A DNA stretch of 11,946 nucleotides, from contig NZBG01000039.1 of NCBI GenBank assembly GCA_002687795.1, forward strand, positions 1-11,946. Direction: 5' to 3'. Position 1 is the stretch's first letter. The number at the start of each line of letters is the position of its first letter. A program made the position numbers and the translations under genes. Positions 6,492 through 11,946 of this stretch are shown in pieces. The notes beneath the pieces were generated by a model. It did no database searches. It was not told the origin of the DNA and was given only the letters and a program-made list of their open reading frames with translations. Origin of the DNA: Candidatus Woesearchaeota archaeon. GTDB taxonomy: Archaea > Nanobdellota > Nanobdellia > Woesearchaeales > GCA-2687795.

Positions 6492-8018
6492 TTAAGATAT
6501 AAAGCTGAAATCCTTCTCAGGCTCTGATTCTTTCGATCCTTTCTTTAGCTTAACAACCTCCTCAAAAAAAGGAACTTTAATTGGAGTTGCAAACCTTGAG
6601 AACGTTGAGGTAACGATAGCCTCCCCTATGTCCAGCGAAGCAATGTTCCTGCTATCATCTGAAAGATCTTGCAATGCACTCTCGATTATAGCATTCCTCT
6701 CATTAAGCATCTCCAATCCCAATATAACCTTAGTGTTCATATTCGCCAGAATCTCTCTTGGTATAAGCGAAGGCAGTTGTGTAATAGCAGTCAACCCTAC
6801 CTTAAACTTCCTCCCTTCCCTTGCAATAGTTGAAAAGATATTAGCCCCTCTCTCAAGAACCTCTTTTCCCAGAACTCTGGGAGCTTCCTCTAAGACAATG
6901 GAAATAGTTGGTTTGTCTCTTAACGATCCCTGGACTTTGCACTGTTTATATTTGTGAAAGAGTTCTGTGGCAATCAAAGAGCCTATAAGAATCTCAACAG
7001 CGCCTCCGAAATATGAAGTGTCCATGATAACCAGTTTAGCTTCTTCAAGCTCTTTGATAATATCTTTTATGGTTGTTTCACCAGCTTTTAGCTCAAATAC
7101 ACTATTACAAGATAGTTGGTTTGAGGAAAAGTCCAGATCAAGAAGATAAACCAATTTTCTCTTAACAACAGCCAAAGTATCATCCCTGAAACCCACTTCA
7201 AGCGGCTTTTCGATTATAATAGCCTCAATCCATTCCTCGCCATACTTCTTATAATACATATTTAATGCCTGCCTTTGGGGATCAGAGAAATCAACCACAC
7301 CATTAAAATGCTGGGGCTTCAACAGCCTTAGGTTAATCTTCAGGGTTCTTGTTCCGGGCGGAGGGTTCTTCGGCGTGTAATAAACAACCTTTTCCTTCTC
7401 AGGATGGTCTTTTAACCCAATCTTGTTCCTTCCATAGTATTCATCATGGGGGTCTAGCACAAGCATTCCAATGTAATCCTTATCAATACAATCCCAAAGC
7501 ATGCAGCTCATAAGGTTAGACTTTCCCTTGCCTGTTGAGGCAGCGATCAATAGATGATGCTGGAAAACCTTATCACCTGGCAGGAAGATCTCAACATCAA
7601 GCATCTTAGAGCCGCTTCTTAAGTTCCCAATAAACAAAGGATTGCTTGGCTTTGTTATAAAGCTAAGATCCTCCTTCTTAATCTCTCTCACTGAAGAAAA
7701 AAAGCATGGCAAACTTTTACAGATAACAGCCTTATCATTCTTTATTGTAATCAGATTCTTCATCCTTGCGAGATTATAATTCCTCAGATGAGCATCCATG
7801 AACTCAGGCTCAGTATCTTCCTCAAGGTTGATGCCAGAAACCATCTCTAAATTAGACTGTGAGAGCTGGCTTCCATACAAAAGATCAAACACCTGAAGAA
7901 GAATCTTTCCTTCCTTGGTATCAGCAATAAGAAGTTCGCCTAGTTCAATCTCCTGGCCAGACTTCTCTCTCACTAGAATCTTTCCAAACTCACCTGATAT
8001 GACTTGGCCCTTGGTCAT
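6492..8018 (-). CDS. herA: HerA-type DNA translocase/helicase ATPase
   Basis: The protein has 508 residues, typical for HerA, a hexameric FtsK/HerA-superfamily motor that usually works with the NurA nuclease in archaeal DNA end resection. The N-terminal ~95 residues fit the HAS-barrel domain. The Walker A motif is ASTGKGKS (160-167) with a Lys in place of the common Ser of GSTGSGKS. LVLDPHDEYYG (187-197) is the HerA/VirB4-type motif, SIVLEEAPRVL (373-383) is the Walker B strand with two acidic residues, and STIAREGRKF (396-405) plus AITQLPSLIPREIL (411-424) are typical of the family's C-terminal arginine-finger and sensor region. The tail after about 488 is Lys/Glu rich. No nurA, mre11 or rad50 is nearby. 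The gene is divergent from the type IB topoisomerase across a 99-nt gap. A TATA-like box about 24 nt before the ATG and the absence of an SD sequence suggest a leaderless mRNA. Orthology to canonical HerA rather than a HerA-like paralogue is not certain. Confidence 0.9.
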   Translation of the reverse strand: MTKGQVISGEFGKILVREKSGQEIELGELLIADTKEGKILLQVFDLLYGSQLSQSNLEMVSGINLEEDTEPEFMDAHLRNYNLARMKNLITIKNDKAVICKSLPCFFSSVREIKKEDLSFITKPSNPLFIGNLRSGSKMLDVEIFLPGDKVFQHHLLIAASTGKGKSNLMSCMLWDCIDKDYIGMLVLDPHDEYYGRNKIGLKDHPEKEKVVYYTPKNPPPGTRTLKINLRLLKPQHFNGVVDFSDPQRQALNMYYKKYGEEWIEAIIIEKPLEVGFRDDTLAVVKRKLVYLLDLDFSSNQLSCNSVFELKAGETTIKDIIKELEEAKLVIMDTSYFGGAVEILIGSLIATELFHKYKQCKVQGSLRDKPTISIVLEEAPRVLGKEVLERGANIFSTIAREGRKFKVGLTAITQLPSLIPREILANMNTKVILGLEMLNERNAIIESALQDLSDDSRNIASLDIGEAIVTSTFSRFATPIKVPFFEEVVKLKKGSKESEPEKDFSFIS

Positions 8019-8036
8019 AAGAAAAGTGAGAAACTG

Positions 8037-8046
8037 TTTAATTAAA
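8037..8046 (-). promoter_or_regulatory. TATA-like box of the HerA gene
   Basis: TTTAATTAAA on the minus strand is centred about 24 nt before the ATG at 8018, consistent with a leaderless or nearly leaderless transcript. Confidence 0.5.
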
Positions 8047-8086
8047 TTATTTTGTGTTCTTTAGAATATATATCTCAATAGCAATC

Positions 8087-8096
8087 TATTTATATC
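8087..8096 (+). promoter_or_regulatory. TATA box of the TopIB gene
   Basis: TATTTATATC is centred 26-27 nt before the ATG at 8118. This favours that ATG over the in-frame TTG at 8103 and predicts a leaderless mRNA. Confidence 0.6.
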
Positions 8097-8117
8097 AGAT
8101 GATTGCAGATAGAACAT

Positions 8118-9182
8118 ATGCCCAAAAGAGAAATAAATCAAGTCAGGGTAGGCACACTTAGGATTAAGGCTAAGGACCTTAAGGTATATGAAAAAACAAA
8201 GGTTTCCTGGAAGAGCTCTCCAAGAAAATTTCCTGAAGCAATGCATGTGATAAAGCTGTTCAAAGCCTATAACAATCTTAATGCTCTAATTGATAAAAAT
8301 GATCCTGGGTTTCTCAAAGGGCAGTTATCTCCTGGAGGAAAATGCCAGGACGCAAGGATTAGTATATTGCCTGATGGAAGAAAGCTTGACAAGGCATTTT
8401 CATTGTTTGCTGAGCATTTGACTGTCCATGATGAAACCTCCAATGACCATTGGGATGTGTTATACAAAAATCCCGGGGGCACTTATTCTTATGTTTACAC
8501 GCTGGGGAAAGATATTAAGTCAGCCAAGCAAAGGTTCAGAGCGGTAAAAGAGTTTGAGAAATGCTATCCTATGATTAAAAGGAAAGTCCTTTCTGCTTTA
8601 AGGAATAAAAGTGATTACATTGCAGTCCCTATGTATACTCTACTGAAGACTTACATGAGAATCGGGAACGAGATTTATTATAAAGCCCATAAGCATAAAG
8701 GTCTTACAACATTAAAGAAAAAGGATATTTCTATTAAAGGCAATAATGTAACATTCAATTACCTCTCAAAAGGAGGTGTGCCAAGAGTGATCACAGAGAG
8801 GTTTCCTGACTCGTACATAAAAAGGCTGAAAGAAATACTAAGACCTATTAAAAGCTCATCTTTTATTTTTGTAAATCCTTTTACTGAGCGTACTTTGCGC
8901 GACACACATTTTAAACAGGCTTTTAGGAGATACTGCGGCAAAGGGTTTTACCCTCATATTGTGAGAGCTTATTATGGCACAGAGAAAGCAAAGGAATTTC
9001 TCAGAACACATAAAACAGCAACCAAAGAAGAGGTTAAGGAATTGTTCTTATCCATAGCTGAGAAGCTGGGGCATAAGAGGTTTGTTAAAAAGAAGCATGA
9101 ATGGGAGAACAACTTTAATGTAACTATTCATCATTATATCCAGCCGGAAGTCTTAGAAAAGATAGAAAATATTGCTAAATAA
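8118..9182 (+). CDS. Type IB DNA topoisomerase, poxvirus/bacterial-like
   Basis: TopIB relaxes supercoils through a 3'-phosphotyrosine intermediate. With the ATG at 8118 (TATA box 26 nt upstream) the protein has 354 residues; a TTG at 8103 would add five. The catalytic half is recognisable. RIGNEIYYKAHKHKGLTTL (181-199) matches the family's RxGNE...GLTTL and supplies Arg181. The beta hairpin ends in YLSKGG with Lys218, exactly 37 residues later, the same spacing as Arg130-Lys167 in the vaccinia enzyme. HIVRAYYGT gives Arg283, EKLGHKR gives His319, and HHYIQPEVL carries the likely nucleophile Tyr340. FEKCYPMIKRKVLSAL (146-161) matches the helix before the core. Two departures stand out. The N-terminal ~140 residues lack the usual IPPAWTDVWI segment, and His to Tyr is 21 residues instead of about 9. 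It converges on the methyltransferase gene with a 6-nt gap. A tyrosine recombinase is less likely because RxGNE and GLTTL are TopIB marks. Confidence 0.85.
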   Translation: MPKREINQVRVGTLRIKAKDLKVYEKTKVSWKSSPRKFPEAMHVIKLFKAYNNLNALIDKNDPGFLKGQLSPGGKCQDARISILPDGRKLDKAFSLFAEHLTVHDETSNDHWDVLYKNPGGTYSYVYTLGKDIKSAKQRFRAVKEFEKCYPMIKRKVLSALRNKSDYIAVPMYTLLKTYMRIGNEIYYKAHKHKGLTTLKKKDISIKGNNVTFNYLSKGGVPRVITERFPDSYIKRLKEILRPIKSSSFIFVNPFTERTLRDTHFKQAFRRYCGKGFYPHIVRAYYGTEKAKEFLRTHKTATKEEVKELFLSIAEKLGHKRFVKKKHEWENNFNVTIHHYIQPEVLEKIENIAK

Positions 9183-9188
9183 TTTGCT

Positions 9189-9782
9189 TTATTTCTCGCT
9201 AACATAAACCCTGTACCCGCTTTTCTTAGCAACATCCTTAACATTGCCAAACACAGTTTCCATTCTCTTGCTTAACTCTTTCCCACCCTTTTGATGTCTT
9301 CCAACGATTTGCAGCGTGCCTTTCTCTAACATATAATCATAAGACTTATCAATCATCTCAAAGCAAAGCTTTTTCCCAGCTTTCTGTGGGGGGTTTATTA
9401 AAATAGCATTAAACTTCTCATCCTCATTTACTTTCTCAAACAAATTACCCTGCCTTGCCTCAGCATTGTCAATATTATTCAGCTTAACATTCCTCTTTGC
9501 GAGCTTAACAGCCCTCTTGTTGATGTCTGTCATTACAACCAGAATATCTGGAAAACACTTTGCGATAACAATCCCAACAATTCCAATGCCGCAGCCCATG
9601 TCAAGAACCCTGCCTTCATTAATGATTGCGCTGTTTACAAGAAGCTCGCTGCCCTTATCAACCCTCTTTGAAGAAAAAACACCGCTGCCTGTATAGAACT
9701 CAAACAATCTTCCTCTCAGCCTTGCATTAATCTTCTTTAGATTTAATGCAGAGGTTTGCTTCTCTGAAAAGTAATGCTGCAT
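9189..9782 (-). CDS. MJ0882-like SAM-dependent methyltransferase (RsmC/RlmG-type small domain)
   Basis: The 197 residues match the archaeal MJ0882 family, class I Rossmann methyltransferases related to the catalytic domain of the rRNA guanine-N2 methyltransferases RsmC and RlmG. The N-terminus HYFSEKQTSA (3-12) and LRGRLFEF...SGVFSSKRVDKGSELL is the family's signature. Motif I is DMGCGIGIVG (61-70), the acidic residue binding the SAM ribose is in TDINKRA (85-91), and motif IV is INPPQKAGK (129-137), with NPPQ where many members have NPPI or NPPF. The C-terminal GYRVYVSEK also matches. It lacks the second, non-catalytic domain of bacterial RsmC. The RNA substrate is not shown by the sequence. 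The start follows a TATA box 26 nt upstream with no SD, so the mRNA is probably leaderless. It ends 6 nt from the end of the TopIB gene, which faces it. Confidence 0.92.
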   Translation of the reverse strand: MQHYFSEKQTSALNLKKINARLRGRLFEFYTGSGVFSSKRVDKGSELLVNSAIINEGRVLDMGCGIGIVGIVIAKCFPDILVVMTDINKRAVKLAKRNVKLNNIDNAEARQGNLFEKVNEDEKFNAILINPPQKAGKKLCFEMIDKSYDYMLEKGTLQIVGRHQKGGKELSKRMETVFGNVKDVAKKSGYRVYVSEK

Positions 9783-9803
9783 TTTCTTTACAGAAACAAG
9801 GGA

Positions 9804-9813
9804 TTTTAAAAAG
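9804..9813 (-). promoter_or_regulatory. TATA box of the methyltransferase gene
   Basis: CTTTTTAAAA on the minus strand is centred 26 nt before the ATG at 9782, predicting a leaderless transcript. It lies 10 nt from the near-identical box that serves the divergent gene. Confidence 0.65.
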
Positions 9814-9823
9814 TTATAGAAAT

Positions 9824-9833
9824 CTTTTTAAAC
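9824..9833 (+). promoter_or_regulatory. TATA box of the gene at 9856
   Basis: CTTTTTAAAC is centred 27-28 nt before the ATG at 9856, predicting a leaderless transcript. It is nearly the same sequence as the opposing box at 9804-9813. Confidence 0.65.
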
Positions 9834-9855
9834 CATAGAAAGAACTTGGTAAACT

Positions 9856-10362
9856 ATGCCAAACGAATGCCAGGTATGGGCTAACGAAACAAGAGAGTTT
9901 TTTCCTGCTCTTGATAAATACATTATTCTGGCAGATTATGGGAACATTCCAAAGAAGGCCTTGAGCTTAATAGACTCTAAGATAAGAAAAAGAACCAATA
10001 AAGAGATTAGGATACTTTCTTCCATAAGCAATAGCTCTAAAAGAATAAAAACACTTCGAAGGGAATATAAGGTTACTTTAAGCAAAGAGCTAAAAAAAAT
10101 TAAAGACATCTCTCTGAGAAGGCAGGTTGTGTTATACACCTTTATCAATAGGCTGATGCATGTTGAAAAAAGGGATTTACTTGAGCTAAACAACCCTTAC
10201 AATAAGATAAAAAAGAAGAAAATCAATTCCATGCTGCTGGAAGAAGAATCTCTTGAAAGATATAACCAATTAAGGAAAAAAGATAATCTCCTGGAAATAA
10301 GGAACAGCCAGGACATAAACCTGGCAATCAACAGAATTATGGAAGAGCTAAAAGTTAAGTAA
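9856..10362 (+). CDS. Uncharacterised basic helical 168-aa protein
   Basis: I do not recognise a family. The protein is very rich in Lys and Arg (for example KIRKRTNKE, KKIKDISLRR and NKIKKKKIN) and also in Leu, Ile and Glu, and looks largely alpha-helical, with a possible coiled-coil stretch around residues 60-95. The only Cys is near the start (NECQVW), so a zinc ribbon is excluded. There is no signal peptide or membrane segment. The basic character allows nucleic-acid or ribosome binding, but this is only a guess. The start is supported by a TATA box 27-28 nt upstream. Its last 8 bases overlap the end of the frameshifted KaiC-like gene, which faces it. It is divergent from the methyltransferase gene across 73 nt and may share its regulation. 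Confidence 0.8.
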   Translation: MPNECQVWANETREFFPALDKYIILADYGNIPKKALSLIDSKIRKRTNKEIRILSSISNSSKRIKTLRREYKVTLSKELKKIKDISLRRQVVLYTFINRLMHVEKRDLLELNNPYNKIKKKKINSMLLEEESLERYNQLRKKDNLLEIRNSQDINLAINRIMEELKVK

Positions 10363-11084
10363 AACTAATAACCTCATTAGTGTTTATTACAATTCCCTTG
10401 CTTGTAATATCCAGCTTAAATGTTTTCTCAGGTATTTTGGTTCCTCTCATCTTCAGGATTTCAATAGCCCTTGTCCTGATCCCTTTCTTCTTGACATGGT
10501 ACAAGACTATTATGCCATCAACCTCAAACTCAAGCGCTGCTGAGATTGCTTCATCATCCCTCGTATCGCTTTGAGAAGTAAGGATTGCGGTGCAGTCCCA
10601 TTTGTTAATCAGCTCAAACAAAGAAAGCGCAGCTTCCTTTTTTGTAAGCTCATCCTGGTACAATAAAGAAAAAGATGTGATGCTGTCTATCACTATTCTT
10701 TTGGCCTTGATTTTCTCTATTATTGCCTCAACAATGCCCCCTCCTTCCACTAGGACCTTCTTAACCTGCTCAGGGGAATGCTCCAGGAACACAAACTTTC
10801 CTTCTTTTTCATACTTTTCCAGATCCCAGCCGAATTCTTTCATATCCTCATATGTCTTATTCTTTCTCTCCTCGAAGGTTATATAGATTCCCGGCTCGCC
10901 GCGCCTAATGCCTTCTATAAGAAACTGGATGCTAAAAATAGTTTTGCCGCAGCCGGCTGAGCCAGCTACTAAATTAATGCTGTTTTTCTTAAAGCCTCCT
11001 TGGATAAGAGAATCAAACCCTTGAATTCCTGCCTGATTTTTTAGGTTTTGGCTTTATCTTCTTTGACTCTACGCTTACTTTCAT
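10355..11084 (-). pseudogene. KaiC/RAD55-like RecA-fold ATPase, frameshifted at an A6 run
   Basis: Removing one A from the A6 run at 11037-11042 joins a 15-codon start (from ATG 11084) to the remaining frame and gives a 242-residue KaiC-like domain, the same length as the intact paralogue upstream. The restored protein has GIQGFDSLIQGG (19-30), Walker A GSAGCGKT (41-48), the TFEE catalytic Glu pair (69-72), Walker B RIVIDSITSF (129-138) and the late KMRGTK segment. As the sequence stands, the start frame ends 8 codons past the run at a UGA, and the Walker A frame has no ATG, GTG or TTG before residue 81. Only a P-loop-less fragment from ATG 10843 could be made directly. An in-frame GTG at 11090 lies 9 nt after GGGGT and may be the real start. 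The gene follows the paralogue by 39 nt and is probably in its operon. A sequencing indel, a true mutation or a programmed shift are all possible. Confidence 0.85.
11037..11042 (-). other. A6 run at the frameshift site of the KaiC-like gene
   Basis: The minus strand reads CCT AAA AAA TCA; upstream codons use this frame and end soon after at a UGA. Reading CCT AAA AAT CAG instead, one A fewer, continues into the GIQGFD and Walker A coding frame. A homopolymer is both a common indel error site and a possible slippery site. Confidence 0.75.
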
Positions 11085-11123
11085 TTTCACACTAAAAATA
11101 CCCCTGCTTTTAATATGGAATAC

Positions 11124-11852
11124 TTATTTTGTAAATCTTTCTTCTTTAGCATCCTTATCGATCAAAGAGAATGGCAGCTGTTTTGTATGGACCTCAATAC
11201 CACTGCCCTTAGAAATGGAAAAAGGATAGATATCTATGAGATGCTCTTGCCCTCTCATCTTAACAACATTCAAACACCTCTCAAAAGTGGATGATTTTCT
11301 TACCTTTGTCAGTATGATTAAACCATCAAACAGGAAATCTTCAGGATCGTAATGGAATTGGTCTATATCTATGATTGATTTCTCTGAAGTTGTTAATAAT
11401 GTAACCTTGGTTTCTTTCATTCTTATAACAAAGTCCAACACCTCCTTTCTATAATCCATTTCACCTGCTACATGCATATACTCAAACAGGGTTAATGAAT
11501 CCAGGGCAACCCTTTTGATCTTATTTTCCTTGATAAGCCTTAAAGGCGTTGCAATTGAAACAAGCTTTTTATCAGAGATAGACTGCCTTATTATACTAAC
11601 CAACCCTTTCTTTTCAAATTTCTCTAACCCTAAGCCAATGCTTGACGCAATCTCTCTTATATCAGTTGGCTCTTCTTCAGAGGTTATATACAGCCCTGCC
11701 TCGCCTAACATTGCTCCAGCATGAATAAATTGTATAGCAAATATTGTTTTCCCTGTTCCGGGAGGACCTGTTAACAAAAAAGAAGTGCCGGAATTAATGC
11801 CCCCCTTAAAAATCTCGTCTAATCCAGGGATTCCTGTCTTTATTTTCCTCAT
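11124..11852 (-). CDS. KaiC/RAD55-like RecA-fold ATPase, intact
   Basis: This is a single-domain KaiC-like protein of 242 residues (RecA superfamily, COG0467 type). It opens with the typical TGIPGLDEIFKGG (6-18), followed by Walker A GPPGTGKT (29-36), a catalytic acidic stretch ITSEEEP (56-62), Walker B RVALDSLTLF (114-123) and the family's late VVKMRGQEH (196-204). Bacterial KaiC has two such domains and clock roles. Archaeal single-domain members have largely unknown roles, with proposals in signalling or DNA repair, so no specific function is assigned. There is no clear TATA box at the usual distance from the ATG; that position is taken by the hairpin at 11869-11886. The frameshifted paralogue follows 39 nt after its stop. 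The two share fold and length but differ in detail (GPPGTGKT versus GSAGCGKT, SEEE versus FEER), so they are diverged paralogues and not a recent duplication. Confidence 0.92.
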   Translation of the reverse strand: MRKIKTGIPGLDEIFKGGINSGTSFLLTGPPGTGKTIFAIQFIHAGAMLGEAGLYITSEEEPTDIREIASSIGLGLEKFEKKGLVSIIRQSISDKKLVSIATPLRLIKENKIKRVALDSLTLFEYMHVAGEMDYRKEVLDFVIRMKETKVTLLTTSEKSIIDIDQFHYDPEDFLFDGLIILTKVRKSSTFERCLNVVKMRGQEHLIDIYPFSISKGSGIEVHTKQLPFSLIDKDAKEERFTK

Positions 11853-11868
11853 TACATCTAAAGGATAC

Positions 11869-11886
11869 CTTGGGCTTTAGCCCAAG
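11869..11886. repeat. Hairpin with TTTA loop upstream of the KaiC-like gene
   Basis: CTTGGGC at 11869-11875 pairs perfectly over 7 bp with GCCCAAG at 11880-11886 around the loop TTTA (11876-11879). It has the same plus-strand loop as the hairpin at 63-82, with an unrelated stem sequence. It ends 16 nt before the KaiC-like ATG and occupies the place where a TATA box would be expected. It could be an end of an IS200/IS605-type element extending out of the window, a structure in the 5' leader, or the terminator of an upstream gene. Confidence 0.5.
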
Positions 11887-11933
11887 TTGTAGTCCACAGC
11901 TACTCCCTTTCCTCCGTAAGTTTTTTCTACCAT
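11877..11933 (-). other. Possible 18-codon ORF upstream of the KaiC-like gene
   Basis: A short frame on the minus strand starts at ATG 11933 and ends at a TAA inside the hairpin loop. The residues (MVEKTYGGKGVAVDYNLG) match nothing I recognise, and no SD or well-placed TATA box supports it. It could be a leader peptide, the remains of an element end, or chance. The window edge at 11946 prevents a view of what precedes it. Confidence 0.12.
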
Positions 11934-11946
11934 TTTTGATTATAAA

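Noticed and set aside
8118..9182. Tyrosine recombinase/integrase of a mobile element
   Set aside because: RIGNE, GLTTL and the 37-residue Arg-Lys spacing are TopIB features. No attachment-site repeats, tRNA or excisionase are present.
11037..11042. Proven programmed frameshifting in the KaiC-like gene
   Set aside because: Only a homopolymer is visible. No downstream structure or conservation could be assessed, so a sequencing indel or mutation is at least as likely.
1..11946. CRISPR array, toxin-antitoxin pair, tRNA or rRNA
   Set aside because: I saw no regularly spaced direct repeats, no paired small toxin/antitoxin-like frames, and no tRNA or rRNA signature when reading both strands by eye.

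Overview
The window looks like a compact, AT-rich archaeal chromosome segment, probably from a DPANN-type lineage (Woesearchaeota/Pacearchaeota-like). This is an inference. It rests on TATA-like boxes centred 24-28 nt before start codons (leaderless genes), a HerA-type ATPase, two RadA/KaiC-type ATPases, and a methyltransferase that closely resembles the Methanocaldococcus MJ0882 family. Nothing seen suggests a phage, a CRISPR array, a tRNA or an rRNA.

Layout. Positions 1-86 hold two hairpins and no convincing gene. Next is purL (minus, to 2999), a PurL with two N-terminal PurS-like repeats. A divergent gene of unknown function (3127-3672, plus) converges on a purine pair read leftward: purT (6413-5127), then the PurF-like gene (5103-3676). 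A HerA-type ATPase (8018-6492, minus) is divergent from a type IB topoisomerase (8118-9182, plus). The topoisomerase converges on an MJ0882-like methyltransferase (9782-9189, minus), which is divergent from a small basic protein (9856-10362, plus). That gene overlaps the end of a frameshifted KaiC-like ATPase gene (11084-10355, minus). Upstream on the same strand lies an intact KaiC-like paralogue (11852-11124), with a hairpin just before its start.

Function. PurF-like, PurT and PurSL cover steps 1, 3 and 4 of de novo IMP synthesis. purD, purM and the glutaminase purQ are not in the window. The remaining recognisable genes concern DNA topology and translocation, RNA methylation and RecA-fold ATPase signalling. 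The three purine genes have Shine-Dalgarno sequences, while most of the other genes appear leaderless.

Main points of interest: (1) purT carries an in-frame UGA at codon 41, although UGA is used as a real stop by purL; (2) the second KaiC-like gene is broken at an A6 run; (3) the PurF-like protein lacks the expected glutaminase residues but keeps its phosphoribosyltransferase motifs; (4) the TopIB has an unfamiliar N-terminal half and a long spacer between its catalytic His and Tyr; (5) hairpins with identical TTTA loops lie at both ends of the window and resemble IS200/IS605-type ends. I did not find clear evidence of a wholly new multi-gene system.
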